A stretch of DNA of 64,000 bases from Zychaea mexicana. Taxonomy: Eukaryota > Mucoromycota > Mucoromycetes > Mucorales > Lichtheimiaceae. The stretch covers positions 299,359-363,358 of the forward strand of contig NW_026516699.1 of assembly GCF_025766255.1 (NCBI RefSeq), given 5' to 3'. The translations under genes and the position numbers were made by a program. This document shows, piece after piece, positions 23,610-32,800 of the stretch. Positions within the stretch are counted from its first letter, which is position 1. Every line of letters starts with the position of its first letter. The notes beneath the pieces were generated by a model. It was not told where the DNA came from. It did not search any database and was given only the letters and a program-made list of their open reading frames with translations.

Positions 23610-24322
23610 TTAAGCACTGTTGCCATGATGAGCCCATAAATGTTCAATGAGATCATTTTTCAATTGATGGTTGTTTTTAAGATTGTTATTTTTTAAATTT
23701 TTTTATTATGTAATGGAATTTTATCCAAATCTCTAGCATGTCTACCACATCTCCAATTTACATAATCTTTATCATCCTTTAATTTAACTTTCCATTTAGC
23801 AGGTGAACAGTTTCATCTCTGATCTCACTGTAGTGTTGAAAAAATTCCCTCATCGTATTAGGATTCCTCTCAACTACTAATGATGGTACAGGCCCTTCAC
23901 ATCTCACTTCCTCGTGCTCTTCATCTTCATCCGGGTCTTTGCGGCCACTTTCGTTATCATATTATGCATGATAATACATGCCTTCATAATATTGGCCAGC
24001 TTGTTGAGATCCCAAAGCTTTGCTGGAAGTTGGATCACTGCAAATCTTGCTTGTAGGATACCTGAAGGATACACTAGGGGGTTTCACGCTTGGGAATTTC
24101 TGCTTCTGGGTTGTGTGAGAAGTAGTCAGTATAAAGTCTATCATGACCTCCGACGCGATTACAGTTGATAGTTCTGCGACCAGGGACAGAACCTCCTCTA
24201 CCTTTTGGTTTCTTTTCGTTTTCGAAATCTTGTTCGATCACTTCAATGAGACGCGTCAATAAACGTTGGCGAGTGCGTCGTTTGGCATCTTCTTCGAGCA
24301 TTCTCTTTAGTTGCTTCTCCAT
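23610..24322 (-). pseudogene. PIF/Harbinger transposase remnant (U1 arm)
   Basis: This is the inverted copy of 7244-7954: an 82-codon N-terminal block (MEKQLKRML, SVPGRRTINCNRVGGH) joined to the C-terminal remnant with the catalytic core missing. It starts at 24322, just inside the Harbinger terminus, as expected for an element whose transposase reads inward from its end. Confidence 0.75.
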
Positions 24323-24447
24323 GTGACTTTAGAGAAGAAAATAAAAAATACAAGTGGGAGAGTCAAAAAAAGTTTTACAGTAAAGTTTTATTTTGGAACC
24401 GCTGGGAAAATATACGAATTCTATGGTCCCCCCTCATGATAACTGAC

Positions 24448-24862
24448 TGTAATATTCCATAAACCAAAAGAGACAGAATAAGTCAACGAGACCCGAAAGG
24501 AATTGAAACTGGTTTATTATGATAACAGAAGTTCTCACTATTTATGAGAAATGGCTTATCCTTGGCAACCACCACAGCGTGTTCATTGAACGGATGAATT
24601 GATGTTATGAATCAATCTTATAGGAATAAGTAATGTATGATGCCTGAGTAAAAGGACACTTGAGTAAATGCCTCAGATAGTAGCTAATGTGAGTTACGTG
24701 ATCCAACTAATGACAACTTTTTCCTGAGCATAGCTAATAGGTGTTTCACCAAGATGTGTATGAATAAGGAAATGTCCGCACAAGTGAGGTTATGAGGGTG
24801 ATAACAGCAATCGTTAATGACAGATGAAGGAATATGTGTTATTGATCATGTTGGATACAACA
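24448..24862. mobile_element. Solo LTR (415 bp) with 5-bp duplication
   Basis: Comparison with the left arm (about 7122-7145) shows an extra segment that starts TGTAATATTCC and ends GGATACAACA, flanked by CTGAC at 24443-24447 and 24863-24867. TG...CA ends and a 5-bp duplication fit a solo LTR left by recombination of an LTR retrotransposon. The family is unknown. The same insertion is present in U2 (54309-54723), so it predates the tandem duplication. Confidence 0.85.
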
Positions 24863-25125
24863 CTGACTCCAAATCTAGGATAGAATTTGGAAACAACCGA
24901 TGGGGATGCTCTTATAGCTAGTTATTTTGACAAGGCCATCCAAATAAAAAGAAGGGGAGACTGATGGGTAGACAAAAATTCGTACGCATATGCTGTTCAG
25001 TTCCTTTAGAAGAAACTCCTACTTGTGAGACGGCAATCGGATTGGCTATATGAGGTTTCCATGTTTGAAAACCCGCTCAGAAAAGTCGTACGCGTACCTG
25101 TAGCACTTCCCTTGCTGGATTTTTA

Positions 25126-25406
25126 CAGTGGACCCCGTTAGTGTCCACTGTCAAATTCAGCGGAAAGTGTTTACACTGACGGAATTGACGTTTGGCGAGG
25201 ATGGACTAATTAGGTACAAAGTTTAACCGGATAATAAAGATATTGAACCTACACGTCCTGACACGCTACGCAGTCACCCCTGACCAAATATTTTCTCCTT
25301 TGATTGGATATGTTTGACTTCAACATACAGTAGAAGTTGACATTTTTCTCTGCTAAAACGAGAAAAACGTTGACCTCAAGGGGTTGACATTAATGGGGGT
25401 TCACTG
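25126..25406. mobile_element. pogo-type MITE (281 bp)
   Basis: The ends are CAGTGGACCCC and GGGGGTTCACTG, flanked by TA on both sides. The terminus matches the first 11 bases of the autonomous pogo element at 45705-48829 exactly, so that transposase is a plausible source of movement. No coding sequence is present. The U2 copy is 54987-55267. Confidence 0.8.
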
Positions 25407-25774
25407 TATTACTCAATAGATATTTCTTGTGGTTCATTTGTATGGACATCTTCTCTCCCAATCCAATCTTCTTTTCTACATCCTTCTTCAGATCCAATAT
25501 GACAGATTGTGATTAATTTATTTGTCACTACGTAAAAAACCAATTGATCCTTTGTATATATGAAATACACAGTACATAGTATAATTTTACAGCAATGATA
25601 AAAAGATGGTACATATCATACTGTTGGCTTTTGTTACTTAATAAAAAGTGTACTTGTTTAAAAAATGATGGTGAATGTCACATGTCTCATTGTAATAGTG
25701 CTCATGTGCATATCAGTTTCGAATCGTTTCGCGTTGTCGAGGTAGCTATGCGTATCTTCTGTTTGTTTGACGAA

Positions 25775-26150
25775 CTATTTACAAATGTCGAGTGACCTTC
25801 GAGCGGCTATAGATTCTTTGTTTTTGAAAGTTTTGGCGATGACTGCTCCGGCGGCGACTCTAGTGCCAGCCACAAAGGGGATGCTCATGTTAGTACGCAT
25901 CGATCTTACATGAATGTTTCAATAATCAGGAGTCATTTATTGTCTAGCATTACCTGTGTTTGGTTGTTCAGTTTTATCACTTTTATTCTCTCGAGCACGC
26001 TTTTTGACTAGTGGTAGTGATGCTGATGGCGACTCGATGAAAGAATTGGCTGTGGTATTACATATCAAATCAGGATGAGCATCGTACAATGACCTTTTCT
26101 TTTTCAACCCAAATAAACCCGTCCCAGACTTACGTTCATATACAGTTATA
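25775..26150 (-). CDS. Small hypothetical gene or terminal exons, unrecognised
   Basis: Two exon-like parts are separated by a GT-AG intron near 25890-25955. The upstream part includes KKRSLYDAHPDLICN and the basic LVKKRARENK, a possible nuclear-localisation signal. The downstream part, FVAGTRVAAGAVIAKTFK, ends at a TAG read at 25775-25777. The start is unclear. It could be a separate short gene, or an alternative 3' end of the nuclease-like gene whose stop lies at 26231. The U2 copy lies at about 55636-56010. Confidence 0.35.
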
Positions 26151-27354
26151 AGGGGTTATAAGGATAAATGATAAAAAACATGGTATGGTAATTTGCATGA
26201 TGATGGTGACTAAGGCTATTTGCAGTGTAATTATAAGTCGTCGTCGTCGTCGTCGTCGTCATTTTCTCCATGTTCGCCGTCGCTATTGTCGAGATCGAAG
26301 ACAGCTCGGGTACGATTATTTTTTGGTGTGAAAAAAATGAAAGGGGGTTGTTCTTCTCTGAGATCGAACAAATAGACCTTGGCTTCTTTTTTTCTTCGTT
26401 CTGCTTCGGATTGGGCGTGTGGAAGGAGACTAACGATGTGCTCTAGATTGTTCTGTATTTCAAAAAAAGGTGGCATTAATATATCCCATCGACCTGAATA
26501 CTTGATATATCTATATATATAATTACCTTCCAAGTATATAGTAGCTGAATGGACTTTTTGAATTTTGAGTTGATTTCATGGATCGAGCAAGGAATGTATA
26601 AGCTGTCAATCTTGGTCACAACTTGAATATCGTCCTTCTTGATGATTGCTTTTAGTACACCGTCACGGCCTATAACAAGGTATTTTCGGGTCAACCTTAT
26701 ACCAACCTTACGGATATCATTCTCATGCAACTTTTTTGATACTTACCCACCCAGTCCATATACATTATACTAAGTGTTGTGGCGTCATAATCATCTTCAT
26801 CAAAAGGCATTGTGGTCAACTGGTTCAAGATACAAGCATTGGTATGGATATTTTTACATTCTTGTTTACGGATGGAGGCAGGAGTGGCATCATCCGCCTT
26901 CCACTCACAGCTTGATATGTTTTGTCCATGTGCCAACACCAGCATGTCTACTTTTCTGCCTATGACATTATGCGTTGTACTGATGACCCCTCCAATGGAA
27001 TAATTCAGTTCATTGTTTCTCTAACGGCCTTGCTCTCGATACATGCTTGTTCTCCCCTGCATGATATAATTTGACAATGATCAGCAAATGATCCTTGCAA
27101 GGCAATATGCAATTTCAAAATTGTTGATACCTACAGACGGAAATGGTACTTTTTGCCGCGAAAGATGATCTTCAAGATACTGTAACAATCTTCCACACAG
27201 TCAAGTTCACTCTCAGAAGTAGATGAACGATATAAACAATTTTTGATCCTATATAGTGGGATGTGCAACGACACAATGTTTACAAAGATATAATTGTTTT
27301 AAATAAAAATAACTGTTTTTTTATATCTAAATTGAATTTTACATAATAAATAAA

Positions 27355-28524
27355 ATGGACAGTACAATGGACTATACACCACTTATTACAGATGAAGTAA
27401 ACATTATTATTACCAATTATTGGACATTTCTTGAATTAAATTGGCCAATTATACATAATAGATTTAAACATAGAACAGAAATTAAACATATTAAATTTAT
27501 TGAAAAAATTAAAGATGTATTATTAAGAAAATTAGGTTATACTGCTGTGTTTTTCTTTTTAATGATTCTATATACAAATAAGGAATACCCAGCACCTTAT
27601 TTTGAGATCGAAAAAGGTTTATTTTTATTATATCATCTAGTTTCTGGAATTTCGGGAGAAGATATTGAAAAGTATTTACCTCGAAGTACATTCCATACAT
27701 TTTATAAAAAGTTTTGGATGGATGATGAAAATTATAAACGAATAAATAAAATAGTAAATGATTCATTAACAAATATGTTTTCAAGTATAAAATTACGTAT
27801 TTTATCTGCTAGAAAATATAATCCAGAGTTATTTAAACATGTAACTCTTATTTTAGATGGTCATGATTCACGAATAAACTATACAGACACTGACTTAGAT
27901 AGATCACGTTTATATTCATATAAATTTAAAAAGAATGGTTTACGTACTCAATTTGTAGCTGATATTAATGATATGATACTTTTTATATCCAAAAGTGAAT
28001 TCTGTGCAGATAGTTCAGATGGTAGTATGTTTTTGAATATGAAACTTTATAATAAAATGAATCAAAATGATACTTTAGCAGTTGATGGTGGATATACTCT
28101 GTTTATAACGCAATTTACTGAACTTGCTAATGAAAAAGGTTATGAATTTAATAATGATAACTTTGTTTATCCAATTCGTAAAAACATAAATGAAAATCTA
28201 ACAATAACTGATGAGCATTTTAATAATACATTTGGAAGTTTTAGAAGTAAAATAGAAAATCAGTTTTCGGAAATTGGTAATAAATTTTATAGATTTAATA
28301 ATAATAAATCTGTTGTGAAAATGGATAATGTTAAGTTTTATAATCTTCAATTTCGGGTAGCTTGTTTATTAAAAAATATAAATAAATTTGTTGAGCTATT
28401 TAATATTCCCATTTTACCCCATCATAAATTATGGCATAGTAATAACTTTGATTTTCCTATTGAGAAAAAGTTAATTGATATAGTTGTTAGTAACAATAAA
28501 CAAAATAAAGATAAATTTGATTGA
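27355..28524 (+). CDS. DDE transposase (DDE_4/IS5-like), 389 aa
   Basis: This is a single open frame without introns. The catalytic acidic triad is visible in order: LILDGHDSRI (first Asp, about residue 167), LAVDGGYTLF (second Asp, about 242), and SFRSKIENQFSEIG (Glu, about 307), with the R.(K)IEN..G context typical of DDE_Tnp_4/IS5-type enzymes. The N-terminal third is helical and hydrophobic (GLFLLYHLVSGISGEDIEKYL), which fits a DNA-binding region. Codons are extremely A/T-biased. The stop is UGA at 28522-28524, and the next codon opens the chromodomain ORF in the same frame. The frame is intact, so recent activity is plausible. Confidence 0.85.
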   Translation: MDSTMDYTPLITDEVNIIITNYWTFLELNWPIIHNRFKHRTEIKHIKFIEKIKDVLLRKLGYTAVFFFLMILYTNKEYPAPYFEIEKGLFLLYHLVSGISGEDIEKYLPRSTFHTFYKKFWMDDENYKRINKIVNDSLTNMFSSIKLRILSARKYNPELFKHVTLILDGHDSRINYTDTDLDRSRLYSYKFKKNGLRTQFVADINDMILFISKSEFCADSSDGSMFLNMKLYNKMNQNDTLAVDGGYTLFITQFTELANEKGYEFNNDNFVYPIRKNINENLTITDEHFNNTFGSFRSKIENQFSEIGNKFYRFNNNKSVVKMDNVKFYNLQFRVACLLKNINKFVELFNIPILPHHKLWHSNNFDFPIEKKLIDIVVSNNKQNKDKFD

Positions 28525-28875
28525 ATGATGCAGCTACAAAATAATTTATTAAATATGACTATATCAGATAATAGAATGGCAGTAGATGATACTGAATCTA
28601 ATAGTTCAGAAAATAGTGAAAGTGATAATGATGTTCCTAATTTTAATGAACGTACTAGAAAAAGACGAAAAAATATAAAATGTAAACAGCGGTCAACTGC
28701 ATCATATGAAATAGAAAGTATTATTGGTCATAAAAAAGAAAATAATGCATATTTGTTTCAGGTAAAATGGGTTGGATATAGTAATGATGATAATAGTTGG
28801 TTATCTATTGATATGTTTAACCAAAAAGATTTATTAAAAGCATATATTGAAGAGCATAATCTAGGCATATTATAA
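28525..28875 (+). CDS. Chromodomain protein, in frame after the transposase UGA
   Basis: The ATG at 28525 immediately follows the transposase stop, in the same frame, giving 116 aa. An acidic Ser/Asn-rich linker (residues 10-40) and a basic patch (RTRKRRKNIK) precede a chromodomain at about residues 60-110: YEIESIIGHK, YLFQVKWVGYS, NSWLSIDMF. The first cage Tyr and the KW Trp are present, and the third position is NSW rather than the usual TWEP. Chromodomains bind methylated histone tails and can steer insertion into heterochromatin, as in chromoviruses. It may be made by readthrough or reinitiation, or reflect a recent nonsense mutation of a fusion. Confidence 0.8.
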   Translation: MMQLQNNLLNMTISDNRMAVDDTESNSSENSESDNDVPNFNERTRKRRKNIKCKQRSTASYEIESIIGHKKENNAYLFQVKWVGYSNDDNSWLSIDMFNQKDLLKAYIEEHNLGIL

Positions 28876-28905
28876 ATAATATATATAATCTTTTATGGAA
28901 GAATG

Positions 28906-29427
28906 TTATTGAAGCATAAGAAAAAGGGATTTCCTATTGTAATTTTTATAGGTTTTCTTTTTTTTTTCTTTTTCATTATAAAAATTATCTGCATACTGTA
29001 TATTTAAATTTTTTTCTTCATTTTTTATAGATATATTTTTTAATTCTATATCGTTGTTACTGTTAAATGCTAACTGTTTTTGTTTTTTACGAATATGAAC
29101 TTTACTATGTTTGCAACAAAGATAATCTTTTTTAGTACCTTCTGGTATATTTGTTCTAATTTTACGGGAAAAGAATTGACCTTCTCGTTTTCCCCGTTTA
29201 AATTTATGAGTACAAAAATCATTATTCATACTCAAATATAAGAAATAGTCTGATGAAAATGTATCTTTTATTTTCTTATCAATTTTTTTTTGTATTTTTT
29301 TTATTAATTTTTTTTCATTTTCTAAAAAATGATCAAATTCAGATTCCATAAAGATGTTTATTTCTTTACGTAAATTCTGTTGAAGTTGAATGTGATTGAG
29401 TGGAAGATAATCATTAATTGCAACCAT
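28906..29427 (-). CDS. Lysine-rich zinc-finger-like accessory protein
   Basis: A 173-aa frame converges on the chromodomain ORF. The N-terminus is helical and charged (KKLIKKIQKKIDKKIKD). The middle carries FCTHKFKRGKREGQFF, then about 20 residues later YLCCKHSKVH. This spacing of Cys/His with a G..G turn resembles small zinc-binding modules seen in some large DNA viruses and transposons, though the expected Cys after GQF is Phe. The tail is Lys/Asn-rich. A DNA-binding helper role is inferred only from composition and position in the element. Confidence 0.5.
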   Translation of the reverse strand: MVAINDYLPLNHIQLQQNLRKEINIFMESEFDHFLENEKKLIKKIQKKIDKKIKDTFSSDYFLYLSMNNDFCTHKFKRGKREGQFFSRKIRTNIPEGTKKDYLCCKHSKVHIRKKQKQLAFNSNNDIELKNISIKNEEKNLNIQYADNFYNEKEKKKKTYKNYNRKSLFLMLQ

Positions 29428-29436
29428 TATTAAACC

Positions 29437-29552
29437 TTTGGATGATTTTATTTTTATTTAAAAATAAAATTCAATTTTATAAATAATTTAAATCTTTGGA
29501 TGATTTTGTTTTTATTTAAAAATAAAATTCAATTTTGTAGACAATTTGAATT
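29437..29552. repeat. Two 58-bp direct repeats inside the AT-rich transposon
   Basis: TTTGGATGATTTT begins at 29437 and 29495, followed by near-identical AT-rich sequence containing the self-complementary TTTATTTAAAAATAAA. It lies between the accessory ORF and the right end, where transposase binding sites could be expected. Confidence 0.7.
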
Positions 29553-29840
29553 TTTGTAAACAGTAGATGATTTGTTGGTAATAGTTTAAAAAAAATACAA
29601 TTGGAAATAGATGTGCAGCATAATTGATAGAGTATGAGATTGATGTAAGAGTTGTATCAATCTATCTATAATATAATAGACAATCCACAAAAATTACCTT
29701 CCTTATATGGATTCAGCCTTGGTTTTTCAACATCCGCTTCTTTTTTTCTCTTTTGCTTGCTACGAGCTCCTGTTGCTACGCGTTTCTGCAGACAAAAAAC
29801 TTCTTTGTATATATAGTCGTTCCATTGATTGTACTTCCAA

Positions 29841-32800
29841 ATGAGCCAAAATCTTCAACAAAATAATACTACTTCCGAAGCCACTGTGAGTTTTTCTGCT
29901 GCTACATTTAAGAATTGGGATTCGACTGAAACTGACTGCTTGGTATTCAGGTACGCGCTGATGGAAGTTTGGTTGGTCGTATTGATCTCGGTACTTCCCG
30001 TGGTCGTGGTGCAGGAAGACCTGCTAGACGTAATCGCATTCCTCTTGGCTTTCAAAGCCAGTTTGAAGAAAACTTGACTGCCGGAGAAAACGTGGTTGCT
30101 GATCCTACTTCAGACCATGTCCATCGCCATGTCTTGCCGGCAATGAGTGCTCGATGCTACTCTTGCGGTGCCCGCGTGTGGCCTTGGGAAGCACGTCGCA
30201 GAAATGAAGATGGCACGTACTCTTACAGCATTTGTTGTGGATACGGGGCTGTTGATCTACCACTAACTTCGCGTCCGCCTGAACCTCTTTATTCATTGCT
30301 CATTGGAACGAATGGTGAATCATCGAGATTTCGCGAGCAAATCCGGCTTTACAACGGTGCTTTTGCTTTTGCTTCTCTTGGTGTGGATCATATTGACCAG
30401 CAGTATACGAACTCCAGAGGAGGTGCTTACTGTTTTCGAATCCAAGGTTCTGTGTACCACAGAATCGCACCAATTATGCCACAAAATGGCCATCCTCCCC
30501 GCTTTGCTCAGATTTACATATACGATCCTCAAGAGCAAGCAGCTATCAGACAATCAATTTTTCCAGGTTGGGTGGTGGATAATATATACACTGTAGTATT
30601 TAGGGTATTTAGCGTGTTTCTAATCTCATCCTAACATTACAGAAGCAAGCTTGGATCGCACTTTGTTGGTTACTCTGCATGCAATGCTTCAGCAACACAA
30701 TCGCCATGCACAAACGTTTCGTACAGCAGCTGAACGTCTACGTGAAACGCCTGCTGTAAACCTGAATATTCGTATCTCGGGGGATCAACGCCGTGGTAGA
30801 CAATATGCAGCCCCTACTGCTGATGAAATTGCTGTTCTTATTGTTGACAATCCAGGCGAAGAACCTGCATACCGCGATGTTGTTTTGTTCCGTGATGATG
30901 GCAGAATGGAGAGCATAAATGAGACGAACAGTCTATACGACCCTCTTCATTATGTTTTAATGTTTCCGAACGGGGAGACTGGATGGAGTGAAGGAATCTC
31001 CCTTCGTGGTCGTCAGCATGTGCCAGCCGAGCCGGGCGAGCAACGCCATGGTCGTCAAGGAACTGTTTCCGTTCGTCAATTTTATGCCCATCGAATCCAA
31101 GAACGCGATGCATCTCTATTGCATTTATACGAGCGGCTCTGGCATCAGTTCATCGTCGATATGTATGCGAAGATTGAGCATCGACGTATGTACTATTATC
31201 GAACCAACCAGAGACAATTGCGCGTTGAGCTGTACAACGGAATGGCCGATGCACTTCAGCAAGATGTGGGAGATGATAACACCGAACTAGCCCAGAACTT
31301 GGGACGCCGTGTTATTCTTCCTTCTTCTCACACTGGCAGTCCACGGTAGGTTATTAGTATCAAACAACATAAGTTCAGTAGGGGTTTATGTAGGGTCTAG
31401 AGCGATTGAGTGTGAAGTCAGTAAACATCGCAGATTGCTTATTCAATATTTTCATGAAAAAAAGGTATATGCAACAACTTTATCAGGATGCAATGGCGAT
31501 CGTCCGCCATTTCGGAAAACCGGACCTTTTCATCACCGTAACATGTAATCCTGAGTGGCCTGAAATCAGGGAAGCTCTGGCTCCTAACGGTCAGCAGCCA
31601 TCTGATCGCCCTGATTTGGTTGCCCGTGTTTTTTCAGAAAAGCTTAAAGTCATTATGGCAGATCTCAAAGATCGACATGTTCTCGGAAATGTTCTTGCGT
31701 GGGTTCAAGTTGTTGAATTCCAGAAACGCGGCCTTCCCCATGCACACATTATTTTGATATTGCATGAAGATTCGAAAAACCGCACCGTTGGAGACGTCGA
31801 TGATATTGTCTCGGCTGAAATCCCGGATCCACACCGTTATCCACAGGCATATGCCACAGTTACCCGCAACATGATTCACACACCCTGTGGTCCTCAACTT
31901 AATTCGCGTGCTCGATGCATGACTAATGGCTCATGCTCAAAAAGATACCCAAAAGCTTTCGCCAATGAAACTCGCTTCGATGAAAACGGCAACTTGACCT
32001 ATCGTCGCAGAAACATGCCAGATCGCACGATCGAAAAAACAATCAATGGTACAACTTACCAAGTCCGCAATCAGTGGGTTGTTCCGTATAATCTCTACCT
32101 CACCACTAAGTACAACGCCCATATAAACGTCGAAATATGCGCAAGCAACAAGGCTGTAAAGTATTTATATAAATACGTTTACAAAGGTTCCGACCGCGCT
32201 CAAGTCGCTATAGGCGCTCGAAACACTACAACACAAGCCGCACAATCCGCACAATCCGCACAATCCGCTCCGGAGGTCCACGACGAGATCCAAGCTTACC
32301 TCAATGTTCGCTATGTTTCTGCAGCAGAGAGTTGCTGGCGTATCTATGAAAAGGATATGCAAGATCACTTCCCTGCTGTCAAGCGCTTGGATATCCATTT
32401 GCCTTCAGAGGAGCCAGTGTACTTTGATGCAGACGCGAATGTTAGAGATCTGCAACGTTCCGCACGCAACAGAAGTTCTACATTGACAGATTGGTTTGCT
32501 TTAAACCGACGTGATCCCGATGCTCGCCAGTACCTTTATGTCGACATATATTCAGCATATACACATAACAGACAACGCGGGTGGTATCGTCGTGGGAGAG
32601 CGCACAATCGTGGTATTGCCCCAGTATCCCGCATGTACTTTGTACAGCCACGGGACTTGGAAAAGTATAGCTTGCGCCTATTGTTGTTGCATGTTCGCGG
32701 TGCTACCAGTTTTGAAGACATACGTACCTTCGAAGGAACACAATACCCTACTTTCAAAGCTGCAGCGCAAGCCCGTGGCTTACTACAAGATGACGATGAG

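Larger units (their letters stand above)
17811..24911 (-). repeat. Right 7.1-kb arm of the large inverted repeat
   Basis: This mirrors 7089-13810 and adds a 415-bp solo LTR plus its 5-bp duplication. The outer end is the Harbinger terminus CCGATGGGGATGCTC at 24911, followed by TTA. With the left arm it encloses 13811-17810. Confidence 0.8.
15340..27150. repeat. Tandem unit U1 (about 11.8 kb)
   Basis: The unit starts with TTTTGCCGCGAAAG, which recurs at 27151 and 57009. Contents in order: the 3' half (truncated) and 5' half of the nuclease-like gene, DIRS-like copy 2, the Harbinger arm with its solo LTR, a pogo MITE, a small gene, and the 3' exons of the next copy of the nuclease-like gene. 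U1 lacks the AT-rich transposon, the Helitron and the mitochondrial-like insert found in U2. Confidence 0.85.
27256..29619 (+). mobile_element. AT-rich DDE transposon with chromodomain and zinc-finger ORFs
   Basis: The uninterrupted unit reads TATATAATTGATAG. Here 2364 bp are inserted with ATA repeated at 27253-27255 and 29620-29622. The inserted DNA is strikingly A+T-rich and intron-free, unlike its neighbours. Coding consists of a DDE transposase, a chromodomain ORF in the same frame right after a UGA, and an opposite-strand zinc-finger ORF. The two ends (GTGGGATGTGCA and GATGTGCAGC) do not form a clear long inverted repeat. A 3-bp duplication fits the PIF/Harbinger/IS5-like group, but family placement is uncertain. 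Confidence 0.8.

Noticed and set aside
29829..30077. 82-codon ORF overlapping the start of the Helitron gene
   Set aside because: It reads through the first intron and in a different frame from the Rep protein. The GTGAGT...TTCAG intron gives the expected product.
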